Under the pieces are notes generated by a model. That model saw only the letters and a list, made by a program, of their open reading frames with translations, made no database searches and had not been told where the DNA came from. From NCBI GenBank assembly GCA_016946835.1, contig JACVTC010000002.1:122501-172500 (forward strand): DNA of 50,000 nt, in the 5' to 3' direction. Both the position numbers and the translations under genes were made by a program. Numbering within the stretch: position 1 is the first letter of the stretch; each line of letters starts with the position of its first letter. This DNA comes from Neocallimastix lanati (nom. inval.) (lineage: Eukaryota > Neocallimastigomycota > Neocallimastigomycetes > Neocallimastigales > Neocallimastigaceae). Below, in pieces: positions 1 to 15,815 of the stretch.

Positions 1-4685
<4,685 letters not shown>

Positions 4686-4815
4686 TTTATATATATTTAT
4701 TTATTAATTTTAAATTAAATGATATATTGTTTAATTATATATACAATAATTAAAATAAAAAAAAAAAAAAAAAAAAAAAAACCAAATTTATTTTATTTTT
4801 TTTTTACAAATTTTC

Positions 4816-4862
<47 letters not shown>

Positions 4863-5646
4863 TAATTATAATAGATATGAAATAAAAAATAATATATAGA
4901 AATAAAAAAATTTTTTTAATTATTTTTTTATTCTTTATATATAATTTATATAAAAATTTTTAATTTAAAAATTAAATTAATTTAAAAAAAAAAATTCATT
5001 AATAGGGTTAGAATTAAACATAAAAAAAAATAATTAAAAAAATTGAAAAGTATATATTATTTAATATTCATTTTCTCTTTATTTAAAACATAATAAAAGT
5101 AAAATAATATAAAAAAATAAGATAAGGAATGTTATTATAATACTATCAGACTTTATTTTCTTCATTTTTTTTAAAAATAGAATAATATTAAAATATTAAC
5201 AGCTATTAATAATAATAAAGATATTAAACAAATTAAATGATTCAATTCATCCTATAGATTTAGTAAAAATTTATAATTAATGTTTTATTTTTTTTTTTAT
5301 TTTATATTTATATTGTAATATTAAGTAAAAAATGTAAAAATGTTACACAAACGTCTTTTTTTTATATAATATATTTATTTATCTATAAAATAATTTTCTT
5401 TAATTCAATAAAATATATATATATATTAAAAATAGGTATTATTTTTATTAAGATAGAGTTGTATGTTAGTTTATATTAGAAATAAATATTATTAAAAATA
5501 TTTTATATTTTTTTAATTATATTATTGATATATATTTATTGAATTTATATTGAATTTTTATTTTTTATTTTTTATTTTTTTATTTTTTATTTTATATTTA
5601 TTTTGTTTTTATTTTACTTTTTTTTTTTTTTTTTTTTAAAAAAAAA
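4686..5646. other. AT-rich intergenic region
   Basis: This is the upstream side of CDC27. It holds long A and T homopolymers (for example T tracts near 4818-4855) and no recognisable gene. The CDC27 promoter presumably lies here, but no specific element stands out. Confidence 0.7.
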
Positions 5647-6136
5647 ATGTTCTATAAAGATTTTTTGGATAATCAACGATATGATGCTAAGGATGGTGTA
5701 TGGTTTATTGATACACGACAGAAAAAGATAGACACTATCTTTATTGATACTTAGTCCTATAAATTTGATCATGAAAAGCTCACCAAATTTGATTAGAGTA
5801 TATTTAAAAAAAAGTGAAGATATAGTGAAGAATCGACATCGTATTATCAAAGAGAATTAGGAATGTTATAATGAAGTATATATACAAGATAATAAAGATC
5901 ATTATAATTTTAAGAAGTCAGAAATTTAGATATTAAAAGAAATTATTAATAAATTGAATGAAGATCTTAAGGGAGTGAATTATGTATTAGGTCAAGGGAT
6001 AAATAATGATATTAAGGATTTCAAGAAAATCAATATTAACCTATCAAAATATAAAAAGATGAGCGAGACCACTGTGTATGAATATGGAATCATTGAAGCC
6101 AAGGATTTATATATGAGTTATAAGTACTTGTTATAA
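5647..6136 (+). pseudogene. Gfd2/YDR514C-like DEDD 3'-5' exonuclease domain, inactivated
   Basis: Read on the plus strand, the frame carries the hallmarks of the fungal Gfd2/YDR514C-like exonuclease domain (RNase H fold). These are WFIDTRQKKIDTIFIDT, SYKFDHEKLTKFD, NRHRIIKEN, KDHYNFKKSE and NYVLGQGINNDIKDFKK, the last matching the family's LVGH-x-I-x-x-D block. It is broken by four in-frame TAG codons (5752, 5794, 5858, 5927) and by a one-base excess in an A8 run at 5805-5812. The first TAG falls where the catalytic Glu of the D-x-E motif would be. The tail from 5954 is open and ends with TAA at 6134. A GTATGT follows, so a further exon is possible. With these lesions it is most likely a relic. 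Confidence 0.65.
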
Positions 6137-6433
6137 GTATGTGAAATAAGAAGATAAATTATATAATTTAATTATATTCTATGAAAGATTTCGTAATGCA
6201 GGTATCAAAATATATGTAAATATATATACACATATATAAATACATATATGTATAAAATATATATTATATAATTTATTGATTAATAATATATAATTTTTAT
6301 ATTATTTATTAATATTATATACTTTTATTTATTTTATTTTATTTTATTTATTTTTTTATTCTTCTCTTTTACTCTTTCTAATTCTTATTAACATTTTTAC
6401 TTCATTTAATAAAAAAAAAAAAAAAAAAAAAAG

Positions 6434-7083
6434 ATGCCTATTATACAATACAATATTTCAAAGGAAGTCCTTAAAATTTTTTGATATTCTTCGATTAAGG
6501 TATTGAAGTCTTTTTTTTTTTTTTTTTTTGAAAGGACCCATTTATACTCTATCCAACATTGTCAAAAAAGATTCCTTTAAAAAAATAAAAAAATAAATTC
6601 CTTTTTAAGAATGATGACTTAGAAATAAATTTAGATAATATTAATGGAGGAGAGAGAAGGAGAAGATAACTTTAATTCGAGTGATTTAGTAATTATGAAG
6701 AAAGTCGAATAATTAAAATTTTTCCAATTAAAAAATAAAAAGAAAAAAGAAAATAAGAAAAATAAGAAAAATAAATAAAAAAAAAAAAAAAAAAAAAAAT
6801 AAGAAAAATAAGAAAAATAAGAAAAATAAGTTAGCTTCTCTAGGAGGTTATAAATAGTTCCTTAGACATATTATAGATAGTAGTACTGGAAGTTTTATTT
6901 TTTAAACTCAATAACTTCAAAACAAATATCGATTAAAAGCAGTTTGAGCATGTACAGTGGTTTATTTATTTGATCATAGTATAGGAGCATAGTAAAGAAC
7001 CGAACTAAGGACAAACGAAATTGAATTATAAGCCTTTTTTGAGATCAAGAAAAGCAATAAAGGTAAAATTAATCATTAAATTT

Positions 7084-7126
<43 letters not shown>

Positions 7127-7252
7127 GCAAATTTCATGAATGGAGACAAATATACTAATACATTAATAAAATCTTCAGTATTTCAAAACCCAAATTCGAC
7201 TAGACTATTTAATTTCTTACCAGGAGGCCGCATTGTAAAACCATCATGTAAT

Positions 7253-7260
<8 letters not shown>
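6434..7260 (+). pseudogene. Unassigned decayed coding sequence interrupted by poly-T tracts
   Basis: Base composition is richer than its surroundings. Plus-strand frames give protein-like stretches such as DAYYTIQYFKGSP, RTHLYSIQHCQKRF, LASLGGYK, RHIIDSSTGSF, TELRTNEIEL and NPNSTRLFNFLPGGRIVKP. They are broken by TAA/TAG (and one TGA) codons, a Lys/Asn-rich A tract at 6720-6830, and long T tracts near 6512, 7085-7125 and 7257-7280. I do not recognise the family. It lies directly downstream of the exonuclease relic and may or may not belong to the same former gene. Confidence 0.4.
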
Positions 7261-7283
<23 letters not shown>

Positions 7284-7864
7284 TTTATTTATTTATTTAT
7301 TATTATTTTTTTCATTTTATTTAAATATTAAAATAAGTAATTAAATATCAAATAGACAGAGAAATAATTGTATAATATATTGTGGTATAATATATTAGTG
7401 ATATATGTAAAAAAAAAAGAATGTATATTTTATATTTATATACTTTCATTATTATTATTATTATTGTTGTTATTTTTATTTTTATTTTTATTTTTATTTT
7501 TATTTTTTTTTTATTATTTAATTATTAATATTTTTAAATTTAATTTTTTTTTTTTTTTAGAATTCAAAAAATTATTATTATTATTATTATAATTATTATA
7601 ATTATTATTTTGATTAGAGTAATTATCTATATTATTTACATTTATATTTATATATTTTTGATATTAATGTATAGATATAAATAAATATGTATATATATAT
7701 TTATTTTTTGGTATAAATATATATACATAAATATATATTTATTTTTTTCTTAAAATCTTTATATATAATATCTTTTTAAAAATAATATATATAAATATCT
7801 TTTTTTATTGCTTGTTTTAATTATTTTTTTTCTCTTCTACTTTTTTTTTTCTTTTCTTTTCTTT

Positions 7865-7921
<57 letters not shown>

Positions 7922-7925
7922 TGTG
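7261..7925. other. Low-complexity A/T region
   Basis: Poly-T, TTATT and TTTTTA-type runs and a T tract of about 50 bases near 7868-7918. No coding or RNA signal is visible. The Phe/Leu-rich ORFs here are repeat artefacts. Confidence 0.7.
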
Positions 7926-8600
7926 GGTACGTTTAATTCATTGATAATCTACTAAATTAGGAATGGCTTCCTTCGGATTGATAAAGGGGCTTTAGCATAA
8001 TAAATAGTGATCTTCCTCTCTATTATTACAAATAGATATATTGATACCATCTTTATACAGCCCCTGATTAACATTTAACAAATTCACTTCATTTTAAATG
8101 AGGTTCCTTTGAAATTAAAATAAATAGGGTGTTACCTTTTTCGACTCACTAGATTGACATTAATGCTTTATTTCTTTTAAAATGGGACTATTATTACTAT
8201 TTGTATTATTATAAATGATATTTTCACTACTTACACTACTACTAGCATTATTATTATTATAAATTTGACTACTATTGATATAATTATTATTATTAATAAT
8301 ATTACTACAATTGATATTATTATTATTATAAATGTTACTATTATTACCTTGTATTATTATTATTAATAATATTAATACTACTATTTATATGATTTCTAAG
8401 ACTAATACTATTACTATTACTACTATTAGTATTTTCACTATGGTGACACTGATAATAACTTTATATGAGTTTAACAATATTTAGTGTATAACCTTCAGGA
8501 AGCCATCATCAAAGAAGTACGACTATGATGATTCTATTTATATAGTTTAGTCTTATGACCATTGTTAGAGTTTCCTAATTGATTTATATAAATGTATAAC
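7926..8600 (-). pseudogene. Unassigned decayed coding sequence, minus strand
   Basis: The minus strand reads as protein-like segments: YELYIYINQLGNSNNGH, then an Asn/Ser-rich (AAT/AGT) stretch, then SSESKKVTPYLF, NVNQGLYKDGINISICNN, REEDHYLL and SPFINPKEAIPNLVDYQ. The last block is broken only by TAA codons where Gln (CAA) would fit, plus a terminal TGA. No family is recognised. The coherent reading between stops suggests a recently decayed gene rather than random sequence. Confidence 0.4.
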
Positions 8601-8610
8601 TCATAATATA

Positions 8611-8889
8611 CATAAATTATGAAGAAATTACTTTATTTATTTATTTTTTTTTTTAAATTATAATAAGGAGTTATTATTATTATATTTGTATTATATTATT
8701 ATTTATATTATTATTATTATTATTAAAATATTATTATTATTGCTATTATTATATTATTTTTATCATTAAATTATTATTATATTTGTATTATATTATTATT
8801 TATATTATTATTATAATTATATTATATTATTATTATAATTATATTATATTATTATTATAATTATATTATTATTATTTATTATATTTGTT
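8611..8889. repeat. TTA/TAT-rich simple sequence downstream of RasGEF
   Basis: Degenerate ATT/TTA repeats between the RasGEF stop codon and the preceding relic. They probably include the RasGEF 3' untranslated region. Confidence 0.7.
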
Positions 8890-11085
8890 TTAAAGGAAAC
8901 CAGATTCAATTAATAATCTAGTAATCTTTTCATTTTCACTTTCCTTTGGTTCTAATATTAAAGACATTTCATACATTTCACTTTCATTTTCAATTCTTTC
9001 TAACGATTCCTTTAAATAATTTTGTAATTCTGGTACATCTTGTAAACAATAGACTTGATTTTGATATTGTTGAATTTCACGAATGATATCAGCCGTCCTA
9101 TTTTGTTTACTGAAATTAATAAATCTATCATTACTCATAAGATAATCTTTATTACCATCTTCAATGAAGGTTAAATCGATAAGATAAATACGCAAGCATG
9201 GAACACATGGTGGATTAACCGAGTGAAGTTGTTCACGATAGGCAGAGAAATTCTTTCCTCTATTCATAATTCTACTCAATTGTTCCAGTATTGAATTTGC
9301 CTTACTACTGAGAAGATCCCAAGTTCTTTTTAAACGATAAATTGGAGCAGAATTAAAACCGGCCAAGATAGACATTAGCGTATTAAAGTTATTCAAGGCA
9401 TAACACTTTTCGGCAATATAAATAAAATGTTCTAAGATGGAGGCACGTTTCGTTAAATCATTTTCTTTTAAAATAGTAATGGCTACCCAACTGGTAACTT
9501 GATCAGACATTTCAATCATCATTTTAATATTGACGGCCGGTGAATTTTCCTTCTTAGACCATGCCTTATTAAGACATTCTAAAGGTTGAATTTGATTATA
9601 GAGCTTAGAACACATCAAAGTTAATTGTCTAGCAATTTCAGTTGGATCTAATTCAAGGAAACAAATATTACATAAAGACTTTGGTAAAATAGGTACAGGA
9701 ACTTCATGACTTGGAGTAGGTATATTTCTTTTATTGAAACCTTTATCAAATTTATCCAATAATTTAGAGACGGTAAGGAAGGCTGGATCACATTGATTTT
9801 CTCTTGTGAAAAAGTCCTTTACCATTTCAATAGCCTTCTTATCATCTTCATCATTTTCATTACTGAATGTTTCAAACCAACTCTTTACAACGTTACAGAC
9901 ACGAAGACGAATTGGCTTCAATTTCTTTTCATGCCATTCATTAACATCGTTTAATTCGGTTAATCCTTCTGGTTTTGGAAGTGAATATCTCTTTAATAAG
10001 GCAGACATGAATTGTGTGGAGGTACAGAAGGAACGGTAGGTTAAAAGGAAAGTATTAGTGAAGTTGGAATCAAAGGCATCATGACAAGTTAAATGTTCTA
10101 TTAAAGCTTCAAAAGTACCACATTTAACCTTTCCATCCATGTTGAAGAGAAGATCCTTTTGATCATAATCATATTCAAGGAACCATTTCTTTGATGGTTC
10201 TTTGTTTTCATTATTGGAATTATTAGAAACCTTTGTATCGAATAATTTAAAATTAGAAACATATAGTGCTTTACGATGGTGTGGTGAAGACGAGTTTAAT
10301 ATGGTTGGTACTGAACTACTATTATTGCTATCAGTAGTAGAAATAGATGAATTAGAAGAGTTACCAAAAGTTCCATTATTACCAAAAGTACCAAAAGATA
10401 GATTTGAAGAATTAGTAGAAGTTCTATGATTATTATTATCATAAATTTTTTGATATTGTATATTATCTGCCTTTTCCTTTTCTTGAAGTAAACATTTAGC
10501 AGAAATAACAAATTTTTCGACATTCTTTTTAATTAATTCAGTATTTAAGAGAATTAAATCGTTAAAGTTACTTGGAAGTAAATTATTGACAATATTTTGA
10601 GTAGCCTTTACTAAACCAGAAATACTATTACAAAGGGCTAAACGATTTAACTTAAAATTCATTACGATATCTTCTTTTAACTCCTCACAATTAATTTCAT
10701 CAATGACAGAAAGGAAAGAACCTATTTCGAAGTCGATATTACTAATTTCTTTAATAAGTATTTTACTTGGAATATTTTCTTGACTACGTATGATCCACTT
10801 TAATTTTTGAATATTCTCATTGACAGTTTTAGAGAATTCTTCCAATTGTGAAATCATTTTTGAAAAGTTTTGTTGTTGAGATTCATTATTTCTATTTCCT
10901 TCATCATTATTTTTCTCTTTAAGTTTAATATCGACTTGTAAATAAAAATCTTTTGTTGTCTTATTGAAATTGTTTACAATGGCATGAACATCATTTGTAA
11001 CTTGCTGTAATTTAAGAAAAGACTCTAGTGACGGAAAATTTTGAGAATCAGGATTAATAGTGAAACCTAAATTAGATAAATTCAT
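8890..11085 (-). CDS. Ras guanine-nucleotide exchange factor (Cdc25-type RasGEF)
   Basis: An intact intronless ORF of 731 residues. A RasGEF loads GTP on a Ras-family GTPase, normally at the membrane. Residues 1-210 are helical and unassigned, and 218-300 are Ser/Asn-rich. The RasGEF_N (REM) module spans about 300-445 (FLEYDYDQKDLLFNMDGKV, NFTNTFLLTYRSF). The catalytic CDC25 domain spans about 475-710 (LDPTEIARQLTLM, SDQVTSWVAITIL, LMSILAGFNSAPIYRLKRTW, and the signature at 624-645 ending in LIDLTFIEDGN). Within the signature, residue 630 is Cys where the family usually has Phe (PCVPC for PCVPF). No SH3 domain is visible at the N-terminus, unlike yeast Cdc25. The stop is TAA at 8890-8892. Length and order fit a functional fungal RasGEF, but the exact orthologue is not assigned. 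Confidence 0.93.
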   Translation of the reverse strand: MNLSNLGFTINPDSQNFPSLESFLKLQQVTNDVHAIVNNFNKTTKDFYLQVDIKLKEKNNDEGNRNNESQQQNFSKMISQLEEFSKTVNENIQKLKWIIRSQENIPSKILIKEISNIDFEIGSFLSVIDEINCEELKEDIVMNFKLNRLALCNSISGLVKATQNIVNNLLPSNFNDLILLNTELIKKNVEKFVISAKCLLQEKEKADNIQYQKIYDNNNHRTSTNSSNLSFGTFGNNGTFGNSSNSSISTTDSNNSSSVPTILNSSSPHHRKALYVSNFKLFDTKVSNNSNNENKEPSKKWFLEYDYDQKDLLFNMDGKVKCGTFEALIEHLTCHDAFDSNFTNTFLLTYRSFCTSTQFMSALLKRYSLPKPEGLTELNDVNEWHEKKLKPIRLRVCNVVKSWFETFSNENDEDDKKAIEMVKDFFTRENQCDPAFLTVSKLLDKFDKGFNKRNIPTPSHEVPVPILPKSLCNICFLELDPTEIARQLTLMCSKLYNQIQPLECLNKAWSKKENSPAVNIKMMIEMSDQVTSWVAITILKENDLTKRASILEHFIYIAEKCYALNNFNTLMSILAGFNSAPIYRLKRTWDLLSSKANSILEQLSRIMNRGKNFSAYREQLHSVNPPCVPCLRIYLIDLTFIEDGNKDYLMSNDRFINFSKQNRTADIIREIQQYQNQVYCLQDVPELQNYLKESLERIENESEMYEMSLILEPKESENEKITRLLIESGFL

Positions 11086-12330
11086 AACTAAAAAAGATAT
11101 AATAAAATAAAATATAATAAAAAAAAAAATAAAATAAGAAAAGAAAAAAGATTAAAAACAAAAAATTAAAAAAAAAAAAAAAATAAAAAATAAAAAGTAA
11201 TAAAATAAATATGAATTAAAGTGCTTTTAAATAAATGAATTAATAAATGAATAAATAAATGAATGAATAAATAAATAATTTTATTTATTATTATTTTCAT
11301 TTTTAATTTTTGTGTTTTCTTCTTTTTTCTTTTTTGTTTCAAATAACAAAACTTTTTATGATTATTAAAAAGTAAAATTAAATTAAATTATATTTATTAT
11401 TTATTAATAAATATTCTTTTTATTTATTTATTATTTATTATTTATTTATTTTATTATTTATTATTATTTATTAATAAATACTTCTTTTTTTTATTATTTA
11501 TTATTTATTATTTATTATTTATTATTTCTTTTTTTTATTATTTATTATTTATTATTTATTATTTATTATTTATTAATAAATACTCTTTTTATTATTTATT
11601 ATTCAATTATTTATTAATAAATACTGTTTTTATTATTTATTTTATTATTATAATTAAATATTTATTATGTCTAAATATTAATTAGTAAGGAATAGCCATG
11701 GATTAAATATACAATTCAATCAAAAATAATTCATTAATGATTTAGATAAATAACCATTATTTTTATATTTATTTATTTATTATTTAATTATTATTTATTT
11801 ATTTAATTATTATTTATATATTTATTTAATTAGTATTTATTTATTATTTATTTATTTAATTATTATTTATATATATATTTAATTATTATTTATTTACATT
11901 TATTTTATCTCATTTTTAATAATAAAAATGTTTTTTTTTTTTTATAAAAAATGATTAAATTAATTATTAAATAAAGTTTATAATCGAATAAAAAAAGTTT
12001 ATAAAATAAAATTTACTTTTTATCTATAATATATTATTTTATATAAAAATAAAAATTTGTATATTAGAATATATTTTTATTAATATATGAAAATATATTC
12101 ATTTATTTTTTTATAAATTTATTTACATATAAATTTTAATTTATTTATTTATTTAATTATTAATTAATTATTTATTTATTTAAGGAAAGAAGAAAATAAA
12201 GTTTCAAATTAAAAAAAAAAAAAGAGTTTTAAATGGAAATTTGTGTAACCTTTTTCCATCTTGATTCATATTCATTTTGAATTTCTTTTTTTTTTTTTTT
12301 TAAATTTATATTTAATTTATTTTTTTTTTT
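11086..12330. other. Low-complexity intergenic region with TTATT/TTTATTA repeats
   Basis: Upstream side of the RasGEF gene. The stretch 11380-11890 is dominated by TTATTTATTA-type simple repeats with recurring AATAAATA units. No gene or defined promoter element is recognised. Confidence 0.7.
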
Positions 12331-12536
12331 TTTTTTTGGAATATTAAGATAGTCACAACACTTCCGTGTGCTATAGCACGGGCGGATATAGTCCCTACTG
12401 GACAGCCTAACCATACATATTATTGCTGAGATTTTTCTAGCACGATTTTTCTCGGAATACTTTTTCGGTGCCTAACTCCCTAGAAGCGAGGCAAGAATAA
12501 CCTAACCCAATGAATCACGTGTTAGCCTACTTGGTA
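12331..12536. other. Island of elevated GC with a near-palindromic hairpin
   Basis: A sharply higher-GC segment abutting MULE copy 1. At 12365-12383 CCGTG-TGCTATAGCA-CGGG forms a near-perfect stem. It recalls the hairpins near Helitron 3' ends, but the expected CTRR terminus is not obvious. It may be a non-coding repeat fragment. No protein reading is convincing. Confidence 0.3.
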
Positions 12537-12544
12537 ATATTTAG

Positions 12545-12590
12545 GAGAGTTGCATTTCCCCAAGTTGCATTTCGTCAAGTGGCATATTGA
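12545..12590 (+). repeat. Left terminal inverted repeat of MULE copy 1
   Basis: Contains two tandem TTGCATTTC[CG][CT]CAAG-type units. They are the inverse of the multiple copies at the right end. Confidence 0.7.
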
Positions 12591-13173
12591 TATAAATGAA
12601 TGAATGAATGAATAAATAAAAATTCAAAATAATTTTTTTAAATAAATAAAAATTCAAATAAATAAATAATAAAAACAAGTTTTTTAAACTAGTTTTTATT
12701 ATATTTTATAATTAATTATAGATATTTTTTAAAATAAAATAATTATTAATAATATTTAATTATAAAGATATATTTTAATATTTTGAAAATAATATTATAA
12801 CAATATTTTAATTATAAAAATATATTTTTAAAATAATAATATTTTATCATAAAAATATATTTTAATGTTCTTAAGCTAGCCTAATCTAATAAAGATTAAA
12901 AATACTTTAATAATTATTGTATTTATTCATTTATTCTCTTTTTAAAATAATTTTTAATATTAAAAAATTATTATTATATATGACAGAATTCATTTGGTCA
13001 ATTTTCTGTCATTTCTTAATAAATTATTATTTAATCAATAATTTTTATATTTAAATCATTTAAGCATTTCAACCATAATTCAATGAAATCATTTCAAACA
13101 CTTTCCTTTTTTTTTAAAAGAATTTCCATATTTTTGTAATATTTAACCAAAGCTTTAATTTCCTCAGTTCTTA

Positions 13174-14460
13174 TTAATTTTTTTTTTGTTTTTTATTTCT
13201 TAAAATTCCAGCAGTTCTCCTTTCGTAATCAATGTAATATTTCGATTCTTCTTTTTGCAATTCTAATAGTAATTGAAAAAAAGTTGGTTTTTTTGTAAAT
13301 AATTTTTTTAAGTATTTATTAAAAGTTTCTGAAGCATTATTTGTAATATGCTCAATATTTTCATAATAGTTCCAATTTTCAGTTTCAAAGTAAATTAAAT
13401 AAGTTTTTTTAAAGTATTCTAAAAATTCTAAAAATTGAACATAATTATGTTCTTGGCACTCACTTTTTATTTTACTATATATATCATATATATATTCAGG
13501 ATTAATGAAAGGAAAGTTCGAGATATTATTATAATAAATATATAAATCTTTTATTTTTTCTACTTTATCACCACATAATTCTTTTTTTTTAATTTCTAAT
13601 GCTCTTTTAAAATGCCATATACAGTATTTAATATTTGCATTAATAAAAACTTTTTGTGCAGCATTAGATACAGCTTTTTCAAAATCGCAATGAAATATTT
13701 TTGGTGTAATTTCAATATTATTATATTTACTAGAATTTTTTTTTATTTCTTCAAATAATATTTCATAAGTTGTTTGCTTTTTATTTTTTAATATAGAAAA
13801 GGAAGTAGTGTAAAAACAATTTAATTCTGTAACATAGGTTCTAGTTATGAATACTTGATAGCTAAATATAGGTGCAATATAAAATGTGCCATCCGCAAAA
13901 ATATGTTTATTTTTAGAAAATAATTCTGCTTGGAATGGAGATTGAAAAACAATTAAATCATTATTTTTGAATATCATAAAATTTTCATCCCTTTTTGTTT
14001 TATAATATTTTGATTCATCAGGAATTTCATCAAATGTTGTTATATCAGGAAGTAGTTGTTTTCTTCTACTTCTTGTTACTTGGGATTTAATTGAATTATA
14101 TCCTGGACATATAAGACCCATACCTTGAGAAATTTCATCATATGTACGTTTTATATTTACATTAAAAGGAATTGAACTTTTTGAAATTTCATCTTTAATT
14201 TTATTTTTTACAATTGATTTAGCTGCTCCAAATTTATTTTCAAGATGATTATGTGAGTCATTATATTCTAAGATTTGATTCTCATTATTTAAAATAATGA
14301 AAGATGGACATTGATTTAATGTTTTATATTCTGTACATTTATATTTTTTTGAATTGTCTTTCCTTTTGGATGAAAGATTAAACTTATATTTTCTGTTTAA
14401 AATAATTTGTTCTTTTCCTCTATTAGTTTTGCTTATTTCAATTTCTAGATTTTTCTCCAT
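13174..14460 (-). CDS. MULE transposase with FLYWCH-type zinc finger; C-terminus frameshifted
   Basis: This 428-residue ORF is a Mutator-like DDE transposase. A FLYWCH-type zinc-binding head uses C42, C51, H70 and H72 (KYKCTEYKTLNQC ... DSHNH). The catalytic core shows FADGTF (first Asp), HCDFEKA (second Asp), CIWHFKRAL and NNASETFNKYL (third acidic residue region). The related copy at the right end of the window reads about 50 residues further, to a tail ending in a CLIDLND-type motif. Here a homopolymer shift near 13180 ends the protein early at KKQKKN. The remaining C-terminal sequence can still be read downstream in other frames. It may be weakened or inactive, but the catalytic part is uninterrupted. 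The start ATG at 14460 follows a T tract. Confidence 0.85.
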   Translation of the reverse strand: MEKNLEIEISKTNRGKEQIILNRKYKFNLSSKRKDNSKKYKCTEYKTLNQCPSFIILNNENQILEYNDSHNHLENKFGAAKSIVKNKIKDEISKSSIPFNVNIKRTYDEISQGMGLICPGYNSIKSQVTRSRRKQLLPDITTFDEIPDESKYYKTKRDENFMIFKNNDLIVFQSPFQAELFSKNKHIFADGTFYIAPIFSYQVFITRTYVTELNCFYTTSFSILKNKKQTTYEILFEEIKKNSSKYNNIEITPKIFHCDFEKAVSNAAQKVFINANIKYCIWHFKRALEIKKKELCGDKVEKIKDLYIYYNNISNFPFINPEYIYDIYSKIKSECQEHNYVQFLEFLEYFKKTYLIYFETENWNYYENIEHITNNASETFNKYLKKLFTKKPTFFQLLLELQKEESKYYIDYERRTAGILRNKKQKKN

Positions 14461-15176
14461 TTTTTTTTTTTTTAATAAATGTTTCTAATTAAATATTCTA
14501 ATGATTAATTTTAATAATATATATTTTTAATTATATATACTTTAAATGAAGATTAATTATCCAAATCTTATTTTTTAATTCTTCTATATTTTAAATAATT
14601 CCTTTTTTAGTGTAACTGGATAAATATAAAATATTTATAAGTTTATTATATTTTTTATTAATTAAAGTATAAAAATTTTTATATTATTATTTTATATTTA
14701 TTTTTATATTTAATAACTATTATAATTTTCATCGTTATTATAAAAATATTATTAATGATGTTTCTGTAATTATTGCTACAGTTTATATTATTTATTTATT
14801 ATTTATATATTATTTATTATTAATTTATAAAATACTATAAGAAAAACTTTTTTACATTTTTCTTAAGTAGGTAAATATTATTTTTATTAATTCATTTATA
14901 TATATATTTGTAAATAATAATAATATTATTTATAATTTAATCGTCATTATTATTATTAATGACAATCCTTTTATAATTATAGCAATACTGTTTATATTAT
15001 TATTTTTTTTTATTAATTATATTACTATATTGTTTATTTTATTATTTATTATTTTTTTTTTTCATTTATTATTTATCAATTTATTATTTATTTAAACAGA
15101 TATTTGTAAAGCTATTTATATATGAAAAAAATTTTTTTAATATTTAAATATTTATTTAATAATTCTCAATTTGGAG

Positions 15177-15285
15177 GAAAGCAACTTGGCGAAATGCCAC
15201 ATTTTTTAATACGCCACATGCTTTCAAAAAAATTGGCGAAACGCAACCTGGCGAAATGCAATTTGGCGAAATGCACCACATCCGT
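15177..15285 (-). repeat. Right terminal inverted repeat of MULE copy 1
   Basis: Four or more units of TTGGCGAAATGCA (one reads GGCGAAACGCAA) are spread over about 110 bases. They are the inverse of the left end. Such arrays are plausible transposase-binding sites. Confidence 0.7.
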
Positions 15286-15293
15286 ATATTTAG

Positions 15294-15510
15294 TTAGCAG
15301 ATTGAATATTCGTAGTTTAGCTACGTGCATATGAACCCATATGCTAAAAATTCCCTCGTAAGTATATTAATGACAGTTTACTAGCACAACCCTCTCAGGC
15401 CCACTGTTAGGACAGTATCTAGTCTATATTACTCCAGAATTTAAAGAACATTATATATAAGGGGAGGGGGATATACTTACCTGTTAACTCTAACCACCAT
15501 CTACCTTAAT
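15294..15510 (-). mobile_element. SINE-like fragment sharing body sequence with the element at 23.7 kb
   Basis: The minus strand contains GGTGGTTAG, AACAGGTAAGTAT and GGGCCTGAGAGGGTTG in the same order as the plus strand of 23790-23894. No tRNA-like head is evident, so it is probably 5'-truncated. MULE copy 1 sits immediately next to it. Confidence 0.45.
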
Positions 15511-15815
15511 TTAATATTATTATTTAATTATTAATAAAAATCTCAATATTTGTTTATTTATTATTAAATTTATTTATTTTGAGGGAAAAGGCTTATTTTT
15601 TAAGAATACATAATTTAATGCTATTTATACATATAAAATACATTTAATGGATCATCCATATTTCAATACATTAAATACATGTTTTCATATTAACTATATA
15701 AAAGAGGCTTATAAAAATAAAAAAAAAAAAAATTTAAAACTATATTCATAAACTATATAAACTATATATTCATATAATATATCCTTCCCCTCTAAACAAA
15801 GTATTATAAAAATCT
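15511..15815. other. AT-rich spacer
   Basis: No gene, RNA or clear repeat recognised between two SINE-like segments. Confidence 0.6.

Larger units (their letters stand above)
12545..15285 (-). mobile_element. MULE (Mutator-like) DNA transposon, copy 1
   Basis: A 2.74-kb element carrying a minus-strand transposase. Its ends are inverted copies of a TTGCATTTCGCCAA motif, repeated in tandem inside each end. The octamer ATATTTAG flanks it on both sides (12537-12544 and 15286-15293) and is the candidate target-site duplication, close to the 8-11 bp usual for Mutator elements. The outermost end bases are imperfectly matched, so the boundaries are good to a few bases only. Confidence 0.7.

Noticed and set aside
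5647-8600. Ciliate-type genetic code (TAA/TAG = Gln) or ciliate contamination
   Set aside because: Intact genes on the same contig use standard stops, one TAG sits at a position expected to be Glu and another at Trp, and TGA also occurs. Decay under AT pressure is simpler.
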